NCBI RefSeq assembly: GCF_024331145.1
Contig: NZ_JANDJO010000001.1
Span: forward strand, 186,001-250,000
Direction of reading: 5' to 3'
DNA length: 64,000 nt
Source of the DNA: Shimia sp. CNT1-13L.2
Lineage (GTDB): Bacteria; Pseudomonadota; Alphaproteobacteria; Rhodobacterales; Rhodobacteraceae
The translations under genes were made by a program, and so were the position numbers. The notes below the pieces were generated by a model. It was not told where the DNA came from. It saw only the letters and a program-made list of their open reading frames with translations, and did no database searches. Positions 42,314 to 49,274 of the stretch are shown here, one piece after another (position 1 is the first letter of the stretch; every line of letters starts with the position of its first letter).

Positions 42314-43842
42314 GTCTCACCCTCCGCCTGTTCCAGCTTGAGCGGCGCTGGCGCCACTCGCAAATCATCCGTGCGCAACGAATCCGATGGGCGTGCCAGC
42401 CGGTTGCGCACCACCCAGAACAGCCGCTCCGAGGCCCGCGTCACCGCCACATAGGCCAGCCGCTTCCACAGGGGCTGGCCCGCTTCCGACCGCCCCATCC
42501 GCGCCGCCGCGTAAATGTCCGGCGCAAAGACCTGAACGTTCTCCCATTGCGAGCCTTGCGCCTTGTGAATGGTCACCGCCGCCCCGTGCAGAAAGGTCGC
42601 GCCCATCCGCGCCGCATAGGGGATAAACGGCTCTTCCTCGTCCGGTTTCTCGATCTTCACGATCGACGCCGCCGACACCTGCGGATCTTCCGCGCCCATC
42701 ACGTGCAGACGCGAAAATCCCGGTTTGCGGCCGGGGCCGAGATAAATCACCTGCGCCCCCTTGATCAGCCCCCGCGCCTCGAGGTCCAGCCGTTTCTTGC
42801 GATGCTTGAGCGGCAGTTCGATCCCGTCACAGACCAGCGGCTCGCCTTCCAAAAGCGCATCCTCGGGCGCGCCATGCACCTGCCGGAACGCGTTGATCAG
42901 CCGGATGCGCGTTGCGTTGCGCCACACCAGCACCGGCGACCGCGCCATCAGGTCCACCTCGACCCGCTGGCTCCAGACCACACGGTCATCGCGTTTCGCG
43001 GTCTCTTCAACCAGCCTCTCGAAATCCTCGAACCCCATCGCCGGATCAGCCAGCGCATGGGCCAGGTCCAGGATCGGGTTGTCCGCCTGCTGCCGGTGCA
43101 CGCGGCTTAGCTCAAAGCGCGATTTCGGTGGCAGGGTTTCGAACACCATGCCACCGCCGCCCTTGTTCACCGGCGCAAGCTGGGCCGGATCGCCAAACAG
43201 AACCAGCGTCGGGAAAATCTCTTTCAGGTCCTCGAACTGCTTGTCATCCAGCATCGAGGATTCATCAATGAACCCGATATCCAGCGGCTCGTCGCGCCGT
43301 TTCCAGCCGGTGATGAAATCCGACCCCCGCAAACCCGCCGCCGCCAGCGCACCGGGGATCGACTTGTGCAACTGGTAAAAGGCAAAGGCCCGCTCCAGCG
43401 CCTCTTCCGTCAACCCTTCGATCTCGGGCTTTTCGCCCTCGCCCGACAGCCATTCGGCGATCTTTTCGTATTCGGGGTCATAGACGGGGGTATAGATGAT
43501 CCGGTGAATCGTGGTCGCGGGCACACCGCGCATCCGCAACACGCTCGCGGCCTTGTTGGTCGGCGCCAGAATGGCCAGCGTCCGCCGGTCCGGGCGCTTC
43601 TTGCCCTCGTAGTCGCCCGAGACAATATCGACCCCCGCCGCCTCGAGCGCCTTCACCAGTTCGGCAAGCAAAAGCGTCTTGCCCGACCCCGCCTTGCCGA
43701 TCACCGCGGCCACGGCGCTCTTGCCGTCGCGCGGCGGCGTCAGCAGGCTGTCATCAAGGTCGATCCCCGCGCCGCGCAGCAGCTCGGTAATGGAGTCAAA
43801 GGCCTCGGCCTGGTCGTGGGAAAGGGTCAGCGCGCTCGTCAT
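42310..43842 (-). CDS. RecD/Pif1-like superfamily 1 DNA helicase
   Basis: SF1B-type helicase of 510 residues. Motif I is GKAGSGKTLLLAEL, motif Ia APTNKAASVL, motif II GFIDESSML, motif III LFGDPAQLAPV, and the C-terminal region has TIHKAQGSQWENV and YVAVTRASERLFWV. This set matches RecD2/exodeoxyribonuclease V alpha-like enzymes without RecBC partners. It is shorter than RecD2 (about 700-800 residues), lacking the N-terminal HhH part. Probable role in DNA repair or replication-fork processing. The gene is coupled to the SDR gene downstream. Confidence 0.88.
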   Translation of the reverse strand: MTSALTLSHDQAEAFDSITELLRGAGIDLDDSLLTPPRDGKSAVAAVIGKAGSGKTLLLAELVKALEAAGVDIVSGDYEGKKRPDRRTLAILAPTNKAASVLRMRGVPATTIHRIIYTPVYDPEYEKIAEWLSGEGEKPEIEGLTEEALERAFAFYQLHKSIPGALAAAGLRGSDFITGWKRRDEPLDIGFIDESSMLDDKQFEDLKEIFPTLVLFGDPAQLAPVNKGGGGMVFETLPPKSRFELSRVHRQQADNPILDLAHALADPAMGFEDFERLVEETAKRDDRVVWSQRVEVDLMARSPVLVWRNATRIRLINAFRQVHGAPEDALLEGEPLVCDGIELPLKHRKKRLDLEARGLIKGAQVIYLGPGRKPGFSRLHVMGAEDPQVSAASIVKIEKPDEEEPFIPYAARMGATFLHGAAVTIHKAQGSQWENVQVFAPDIYAAARMGRSEAGQPLWKRLAYVAVTRASERLFWVVRNRLARPSDSLRTDDLRVAPAPLKLEQAEGET

Positions 43843-43884
43843 GGGGCGACCCTACAACCGCCCCTTGCCAAGCACCAGCCGCCA

Positions 43885-44523
43885 TTACGCACTCGCCGCA
43901 AGATCCGCGGGATGCGTGCCACCAAAGGCCTGTTCGAACCACAGTTTCGACGTTGCAACCGGAATGCCCGCACGCTCGGCCATGGTGCGATGGGTATCCT
44001 CGCCAAACGACCAGAGCCCGACACTGATCCGGTCCCGTCCTGTGCCCTTTGTCCCGATCACCTCGGGCGATGAGCCGATCATCCGGTAAATTCGCACCAT
44101 GCGCGCATCAAACACGCCCACAAGATATTCGATCCCGAAGCCGCGCAGCACCTCGCTGCCCGCCAGCATCAGGGCGCCCGCCGTTTTCGGCTCGGCGTCC
44201 CGCGCGAGGCAGAACCTCGTGCATTCCCAGATCAGCGGGCTTTCGATCCGCACACCATCCGTCAGCTCGGAAAAGTGATCGTTGATCATGCAGGGGCCGG
44301 TCGTTGGCAAAAGCCGCATTGAGCCGCCATGCCCGCCATCCGCCTTTTCCCAGAGGATATAAAGCGGGTTCAACGCATCGTACTCATCACGCTCTTCGCC
44401 GTCCGCATTCACCGTCACATCCCAGCCCAGGCGCGTTTTGAACTGATCGGCACGGTCGACGTACATCGCATGGGCCAGCCCGGGGCGGTCCTGCAATTGA
44501 TCGGCATAGAGATAACGGAGCAT
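43885..44523 (-). CDS. luxI: Acyl-homoserine-lactone synthase (LuxI family)
   Basis: Autoinducer synthase of 212 residues that makes an N-acyl-homoserine lactone from SAM and an acyl-ACP. Conserved residues are in place: DQFKTRLGWDV, the acidic EERDEYDALNP segment, GGSMRLLPTTGPCMI and WECTRFCLA. A GGGAGGG ribosome site precedes ATG 44523. Gene order on the minus strand is small ORF, luxR, luxI, with 77 bases between luxR and luxI. Acyl chain length cannot be predicted; the roseobacter LuxI group often makes long-chain AHLs. Confidence 0.95.
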   Translation of the reverse strand: MLRYLYADQLQDRPGLAHAMYVDRADQFKTRLGWDVTVNADGEERDEYDALNPLYILWEKADGGHGGSMRLLPTTGPCMINDHFSELTDGVRIESPLIWECTRFCLARDAEPKTAGALMLAGSEVLRGFGIEYLVGVFDARMVRIYRMIGSSPEVIGTKGTGRDRISVGLWSFGEDTHRTMAERAGIPVATSKLWFEQAFGGTHPADLAASA

Positions 44524-44600
44524 TCTTGCGTCCCTCCCGCATAAAAGCGCAGGAACAGACCTAGAACATTAAGGTTAATACCCCCCTAACCCCACGCCCG

Positions 44601-45320
44601 TCAAACCACGATCAACCCATGGCTCAGCGCGCGGGCCACCGCGTGCGTGGTGTTCAGCGCACCAAGCTTGGCACGTGCACTTTCGATGTAAACCCGCAGC
44701 GTGTGTTCCGAGATCGCCAGCATCTCCGCAACCTGCGCCCGGCTATAGCCCAGCGCCAGAAAGGTCATCGCATCCACCTCCCGCGGGCTCAGCGGCCGCA
44801 TCGGTTTGGGGTCTGCATCCGGGTTGATCGCCAGCGCCCTTTCGTTGAACTCATGGGCAATCAAAATCAGATCTCGGCGGTTTTCCTGCGTGAACCGGCA
44901 CCATTCGTCGTCGCTGCATGTGTGGTTCACGGTGAACAGGGCAAACTGCCCGTTCGGCCCGCGGATCGGCACCGAAAAACCCTGGTTGCCGACCCCATGG
45001 GTCATTGCTTCGGCCATGAAGTCCCGCGCCACCTTGCCGGACCAATCCAGCCGTTTCCAGTCAACCGGGTGAAACCGCTGGAAACAGCCAAGGATCACCG
45101 GATCGATGCGCACGTAGTCCTGTTCGTTGTATCGCTGAACCCAGTCTTCCGAGTAGGTGTAACAGCCGTATTGATCCCCCTCGGCATTCACCCAGTGGTA
45201 AACCATGTGATCGACACGAAAATGATCCCTGAGGTCAAAGATGGCTGCGCTCAGCGCCTCAAGCTCTTGCGCGCGTTGCAGCTCTCCCAACAAGACATCT
45301 CGTCGCTCGATCTTCCCCAT
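44601..45320 (-). CDS. luxR: LuxR-family quorum-sensing transcriptional regulator
   Basis: Regulator of 239 residues with an autoinducer-binding domain and a C-terminal helix-turn-helix. The AHL-contact pattern is visible: WVQRYNEQDYVRIDPVI (W, Y, D, P) and NQGFSVPIRGPNGQFALF. The HTH is LSPREVDAMTFLALGYSRAQ then VAEMLAISEHTLRVYIESA, ending in ARALSHGLIVV. Adjacent to luxI, so probably its cognate receptor. The start region overlaps the end of a small upstream ORF by 62 bases. A strong TTAA-N7-TTAA site lies upstream of that ORF. Confidence 0.95.
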   Translation of the reverse strand: MGKIERRDVLLGELQRAQELEALSAAIFDLRDHFRVDHMVYHWVNAEGDQYGCYTYSEDWVQRYNEQDYVRIDPVILGCFQRFHPVDWKRLDWSGKVARDFMAEAMTHGVGNQGFSVPIRGPNGQFALFTVNHTCSDDEWCRFTQENRRDLILIAHEFNERALAINPDADPKPMRPLSPREVDAMTFLALGYSRAQVAEMLAISEHTLRVYIESARAKLGALNTTHAVARALSHGLIVV

Positions 45321-45474
45321 GTGCCACCACGCCTACCAAATCATTTGCCAAAACGATCTCGGCGGCCGCGACCTGCCGGGTGTCCTCCAGCTGCTGGGCC
45401 AATGCGTCCAACCCGTTGTTATCGGCAAAGGTTCTCAAATCCGCGAGAACGTCGAGTATCCAATCATTCTGCAT
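45259..45474 (-). CDS. Small conserved-type protein upstream of luxR
   Basis: Short frame of 71 codons starting ATG 45474 with GAGAG six bases upstream. The product begins MQNDWILDVLADLRTFADNN and continues LDALAQQLEDTRQVAAAEI, an acidic amphipathic helical stretch with strong coding character. The last ~20 codons overlap the luxR start in another frame and look less ordered. I recall similar proteins next to luxR in other roseobacters but could not check. Function unknown; the position suggests a role in, or coexpression with, quorum sensing. Confidence 0.7.
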   Translation of the reverse strand: MQNDWILDVLADLRTFADNNGLDALAQQLEDTRQVAAAEIVLANDLVGVVAHGEDRATRCLVGRAATRARA

Positions 45475-45495
45475 CTTTAACTCTCGGTAACAGTG

Positions 45496-45512
45496 GTTAA
45501 TCAAAGATTAAC
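45496..45512 (-). promoter_or_regulatory. CtrA-type box TTAA-N7-TTAA before quorum-sensing cluster
   Basis: GTTAATC-aaa-GATTAAC is a perfect 17-base dyad that contains TTAA (45497-45500), seven bases, and TTAA (45508-45511). That is the full CtrA recognition pattern. It lies 22 bases upstream of the small ORF start and 176 bases before luxR. A further TTAA occurs at 45534-45537. The match is exact to the known motif; binding is inferred. Confidence 0.6.
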
Positions 45513-45627
45513 TCAACCCTAACACGAACTTCGTTAATCCCGGTATTCGCCGAAATTCCCTCCCCCAAAATGGCGGGGTCAGCTTCGACAAGGCCCTGAA
45601 TACACACAATTCCCTTTCCACAACGTA

Positions 45628-45665
45628 AATCACCCCCGAATGGGCAGGGCCATCCGGGGGTGATT
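45628..45665. repeat. Long hairpin between quorum-sensing cluster and ccr
   Basis: AATCACCCCCG (45628-45638) pairs perfectly with CGGGGGTGATT (45655-45665), and the inner ATGG/CCAT adds four more pairs. It lies downstream of ccr on the minus strand and upstream of the quorum-sensing promoter region, so it can isolate the two transcripts. Confidence 0.6.
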
Positions 45666-45673
45666 CGCGAGGG

Positions 45674-45701
45674 AAAAACGGGGCCGCCCAGACCGGGCGG
45701 C
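45674..45701 (-). terminator. Intrinsic terminator of ccr
   Basis: On the minus strand GCCGCCC (45701-45695) pairs with GGGCGGC (45689-45683) around a five-base loop, followed within four bases by TTTTT (45678-45674). It starts eight bases after the ccr stop codon: a classical Rho-independent layout. Confidence 0.8.
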
Positions 45702-45708
45702 ACTCATC

Positions 45709-46998
45709 TTACTTTTTGCCAGCTTCCAGCACGTCCTCAACGGTGCGCAGGCCGGTTTTCGGGGCCTGAACCAGAACAGCCATGTTGCCCGGCTTGTGCT
45801 CGTTACGCAGCATCTTCATGTGCGCTTCCGGAATCTCGTTCCAGGCAAACACTTCTGACATGCAGGGATCCAGACGACGCTCGATCATCAGGCGGTTGGC
45901 CGATGCAGCCTGTTTCAGGTTGGCAAAGTGCGAACCCTGAAGACGCTTCTGGTGCATCCACATGTAGCGAACGTCGAAGGTGGTGTTGAAGCCCGAGGTA
46001 CCAGCACAGATCACCACGATACCGCCTTTTTTCACAACCAGGGTCGACACGGGGAAGGTCGCCTCACCGGGGTGTTCAAAGACCATGTCCACGTTGTTGC
46101 CCTTGCCGGTGATCTCCCAGATCGCCTTGCCGAACTTGCGCGCTTCCTTCAGCCACTCGTTGTACTCGGGCGAGTTCACGGTGGGCAGCTGACCCCAGCA
46201 GTTAAAGTCCTTGCGGTTGATCACGCCCTTAGCGCCCTGATCCATCACGAACTGGCGCTTGCTCTCGTCCGAGATCACGCCGATCGCGTTGGCACCGGCG
46301 GTGTTGGCCAGCTGGATCGCATAGGAGCCCAGACCACCCGAAGCACCCCAAACCAGAACGTTCTGGCCCGGACGCAGCTCGTGCGGGTGGTGGCCGAACA
46401 GCATGCGGTATGCGGTGGCCAGGGTCAGGGTGTAGCAGGCAGCCTCTTCCCAGGTCAGGTGCTTGGGACGCGGCATCAGCTGCTGGGCCTGAACCTTGGT
46501 GAACTGTGCGAAGGAACCGTCGCCGGTCTCGTAGCCCCAGATACGCTGGGTCGGCGAGAACATCGGGTCACCACCGTTACATTCTTCGTCGTCACCGTCG
46601 TCCTGGTTACAGTGGATCACGACCTCGTCGCCCACTTTCCAGTTCTTCACGGCCGAACCCACTTTCCAGACGATGCCCGAAGCATCCGAACCGGCGATGT
46701 GGTAGTCTTGGCCGTGCACGTCGAACGGCGAAATCGGCTTGCCGAGACCAGCCCAGACACCGTTGTAGTTCACACCGGCAGCCATCACGAGAACAAGAAC
46801 CTCGTGGCTGTCGACTTCCCAGGTGTCGACCACTTCTACTTCAAACGACGTGTCCGGCTCGCCGTGGCGTTCGCGACGGATCGCCCATGCGTACATTTTC
46901 TTGGGCACATAGCCCAGCGGGGGCATTTCACCCACTTCGTAAAGATCTTTCTCGGGTGCGTCGTACGGTGCAATGCCGGTTTCGGTGTCCAGAGCCAT
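45709..46998 (-). CDS. ccrA: Crotonyl-CoA carboxylase/reductase
   Basis: Enzyme of 429 residues of the medium-chain reductase superfamily. It reductively carboxylates crotonyl-CoA with NADPH and CO2 to ethylmalonyl-CoA, the key step of the ethylmalonyl-CoA pathway for acetate assimilation. Signatures include VMAAGVNYNGVWAGLGKP, HIAGSDASGIVWKVG, the acidic CNQDDGDDEECNGGDP and the NADP loop VWGASGGLGSYAIQLA. AGGAGG precedes ATG 46998. It is transcribed alone here, with an intrinsic terminator, but ecm lies 2.3 kb away on the other strand. Strong bias in codon use, as expected for high expression. Confidence 0.97.
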   Translation of the reverse strand: MALDTETGIAPYDAPEKDLYEVGEMPPLGYVPKKMYAWAIRRERHGEPDTSFEVEVVDTWEVDSHEVLVLVMAAGVNYNGVWAGLGKPISPFDVHGQDYHIAGSDASGIVWKVGSAVKNWKVGDEVVIHCNQDDGDDEECNGGDPMFSPTQRIWGYETGDGSFAQFTKVQAQQLMPRPKHLTWEEAACYTLTLATAYRMLFGHHPHELRPGQNVLVWGASGGLGSYAIQLANTAGANAIGVISDESKRQFVMDQGAKGVINRKDFNCWGQLPTVNSPEYNEWLKEARKFGKAIWEITGKGNNVDMVFEHPGEATFPVSTLVVKKGGIVVICAGTSGFNTTFDVRYMWMHQKRLQGSHFANLKQAASANRLMIERRLDPCMSEVFAWNEIPEAHMKMLRNEHKPGNMAVLVQAPKTGLRTVEDVLEAGKK

Positions 46999-47151
46999 GT
47001 TAGCCTCCTGAAGTTGCTCTCTTGCCGCGGCGCAGAATCGCGGTTCCTGAAGGATGAGTATCGGCGGCCCTGTAATATTGCAACCACATTTGGTGTGATT
47101 TTGTAATTTTATGACCGAGCGAACGCAGAAATTCCTTCTGCACCTGCAAAA
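46999..47151 (-). promoter_or_regulatory. Upstream region of ccrA
   Basis: The 153-base gap before ccrA is AT-rich at 47070-47160. It holds a dyad GCAGAA-attcc-TTCTGC (47125-47141) and TTGCAA within ATATTGCAACC (47077-47087). TTGCAA-type motifs are targets of ScfR-family regulators of propionyl/ethylmalonyl metabolism in Rhodobacter, but I do not see the full double site. No gene is visible. The promoter probably lies here. Confidence 0.35.
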
Positions 47152-48510
47152 TCAGGGGAAAAGATGTTTTATCGAGTTAGCATAAAACGCCAGGGCGGTG
47201 TCCTGATCGGGATTTGCCCGGTAACACCCGTTCTCTTTGAGAATCATCCGGCGCTCGCTCAGCATCCGCAAACCGACCTCGGTGGCATAGGCCACGTCAT
47301 TGCGCGGCAGGTGCACATGCGCCTCATGCAACTGCTCGATGCGCGCAACAAAATCCGCTTCGATCGCCGCCCGCGACATCGGATGGTCGGCCCCCGCAAT
47401 GATACTCGCCACCAAGGGCACCGGCAGCACGGGCACCACGTTCTCGATACGCTCCATCAGCTCATAAGCCAGCGCCTCGGAAACCTCCCCCTCCCGGTCC
47501 TTTACGAAACTGCCGAGGGAAAGCGGATGGCCAAAGCTCACCGCCGCGTAACCGAACTTGTGATACTTCCCGCGCAGCCGCAGCCACATCTGCTTGATAA
47601 AGAACCCGCCCACCACGCTGATCTTGGCGTTGAACCGGCGGTTCCCCTGCTCCAGCGCCCCAAGCAGGATGCGATCCTCCAGCACCCGGTCATAGTTTAG
47701 CGCAACAGGCACGAAGACCACGTCACGGTCATCGGAATCAAACCCGTCCACGATGTATTTCAACAACCCGTGCTTGGGCTCCTGCGGCGCACCATCAAGC
47801 GAAAGCCCCCCTTCCGGGAACATCGCCTGTGTCACACCACCATCCGTCGCCAGCTTGACGTACCGCGCCAATACCTGCCGGTAGAGCGCGTTGCGCGATT
47901 TGCGGCGGATAAAATAGGCCCCCATCGCCTTGATCAATCGGCTCAGCGGCCAGACCCGCGCCCATTCCCCCACCGCATAGGCAAGCGCCGACCGCTCAGC
48001 CGCGAGGTACGTCACAAGCACGTAATCCATGTTCGACCGGTGGTTCATCACGAACACCACCGTTGAATCCTTGGGAATATTGGCAATCCCCGCCTCATCG
48101 AAATAGGCAAGCCGCACACGGTAAAGCGCCTGGCTCAGAAAGCGGGCAACGCGAATGGCAAAGCCGAAATAGGCCGAAGCACTGAACGACGGCACGATTT
48201 CCCGCGCGTACCCCTTGGCCTCTTCAAAGGCCACGTTCTCGGGGATCTTGTTCTTGCGCGCGTGGTCGACAATCGCTTCCGTCACGTCCGGGTGATAGAT
48301 CAGCCGCTGGATCATGTCGTGCCGCCGCGCCAGCTTGAACGGCTCGATGGGCCGTTCCAGCCGCTCGTTCAGCCGCGCCACCGCCTTCTCCATCCGCCGC
48401 CGGAAAAACCAGCGCACCGAGGGGAACAACAGGTGGCTCGCCGCCGTTACGGCAGCGAACAGGACAATCAGGATGAACAGCCAGATGGGAAGTTCGACGG
48501 TCGAAGTCAT
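47152..48510 (-). CDS. PlsB-like glycerol-3-phosphate/1-acylglycerol acyltransferase
   Basis: Membrane acyltransferase of 452 residues. A transmembrane helix (LPIWLFILIVLFAAVTAASH) starts the protein. The PlsC-type catalytic motifs are NHRSNMDYVL (HX4D-type, here H-R-S-N-M-D) and MFPEGGLS, with VFVPVALNYDRVLED downstream. Size and motif order resemble the GPAT (PlsB) family without its long N terminus. Start 48510 is chosen for AAGGGT and the clean hydrophobic N terminus; the upstream open part is arginine-rich noise. It makes phosphatidic acid precursors or acylates another alcohol. Divergent from a GNAT gene. Confidence 0.85.
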   Translation of the reverse strand: MTSTVELPIWLFILIVLFAAVTAASHLLFPSVRWFFRRRMEKAVARLNERLERPIEPFKLARRHDMIQRLIYHPDVTEAIVDHARKNKIPENVAFEEAKGYAREIVPSFSASAYFGFAIRVARFLSQALYRVRLAYFDEAGIANIPKDSTVVFVMNHRSNMDYVLVTYLAAERSALAYAVGEWARVWPLSRLIKAMGAYFIRRKSRNALYRQVLARYVKLATDGGVTQAMFPEGGLSLDGAPQEPKHGLLKYIVDGFDSDDRDVVFVPVALNYDRVLEDRILLGALEQGNRRFNAKISVVGGFFIKQMWLRLRGKYHKFGYAAVSFGHPLSLGSFVKDREGEVSEALAYELMERIENVVPVLPVPLVASIIAGADHPMSRAAIEADFVARIEQLHEAHVHLPRNDVAYATEVGLRMLSERRMILKENGCYRANPDQDTALAFYANSIKHLFP

Positions 48511-48581
48511 GGTCTGACCCTTGCAGGAGCGGAGAAGAGGGTAAATATCTAAACGACAGATTTTAGGCAAACCGGATAAAG

Positions 48582-49178
48582 ATGCAGCAGTTTTCCATCC
48601 GCGCCGGCTTTGATCCGGCCCACCGTGACACCATCGCCCGCCTCTACTGGCAGGCCTTTTCCGCCAAGCTCGGCCCGTTGATGCGCCCCGAGGCCAAGGC
48701 ACAGGCTTTTCTGACCCGTGTCCTGAACCCCGACTTCGCGATCTCCGCGATCTCTCCCGACGGCAACATCCTCGGCGCGGCCGGTTTCAAAACCGACAAA
48801 GGCGCCTTGGTCGGCGGCGACCTACCCGATCTTGCCGCGGCCTATGGCTGGCTCGGCACCCTATGGCGCGCGCCCCTGCTTTCGCTTCTGGAACGTGATC
48901 TCGCCCCGGACTGCCTGTTGATGGACGGCATCTTCGTCTCCGAGGCGGCCCGCGGCATGGGCATCGGCTCGGCCCTGCTCGAGGCAATCAAGGCGGAGGC
49001 CGCCGAACGTGGCCTCCGCGAAGTCCGCCTCGACGTCATCAATACCAACCCGCGCGCCCGCGCCCTTTATGAACGACAGGGCTTTGTCGCAGGCGAAACC
49101 CAGCACCTCGGCCCCCTCAAACACCTGTTCGGCTTTTCCTCCAGCACGACGATGCGTTATTCTGTATCTGCAAAATAA
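48582..49178 (+). CDS. GNAT family N-acetyltransferase
   Basis: GNAT protein of 198 residues. The acetyl-CoA-binding signature is VSEAARGMGIGSALLEAI, and the C-terminal VINTNPRARALYERQGFVA is typical of the fold. There is little to indicate the substrate. It lies between the acyltransferase (divergent) and ecm (same strand, 96 bases), a neighbourhood that suggests nothing specific. No signal peptide. Confidence 0.88.
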   Translation: MQQFSIRAGFDPAHRDTIARLYWQAFSAKLGPLMRPEAKAQAFLTRVLNPDFAISAISPDGNILGAAGFKTDKGALVGGDLPDLAAAYGWLGTLWRAPLLSLLERDLAPDCLLMDGIFVSEAARGMGIGSALLEAIKAEAAERGLREVRLDVINTNPRARALYERQGFVAGETQHLGPLKHLFGFSSSTTMRYSVSAK

Positions 49179-49198
49179 ACTTGCCGCGACGCAGCGAA

Positions 49199-49228
49199 TT
49201 GACTTGCACATGATATTTCGCATATCTA
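49199..49228 (+). promoter_or_regulatory. Candidate promoter of ecm
   Basis: TTGACT (49199-49204) followed after 18 bases by TATCTA (49223-49228) resembles a sigma-70 promoter and lies 47 bases before the ecm start. The -35 is good (5 of 6), the -10 is weak. The 96-base gap is AT-rich compared with the genes on either side. Confidence 0.4.
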
Positions 49229-49274
49229 CGCTCAGACGAAATAAAATTGCCCAACCGATTCACGAGGACGTTCC

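Noticed and set aside
44535..44554. Imperfect 20-base dyad before luxI, resembling a lux box (TCCCGCATAA...GCGCAGGA)
   Set aside because: It overlaps the luxI ribosome site and lies only 12 bases from the start codon, too close to be a LuxR-dependent promoter element, and only the outer bases are symmetric.
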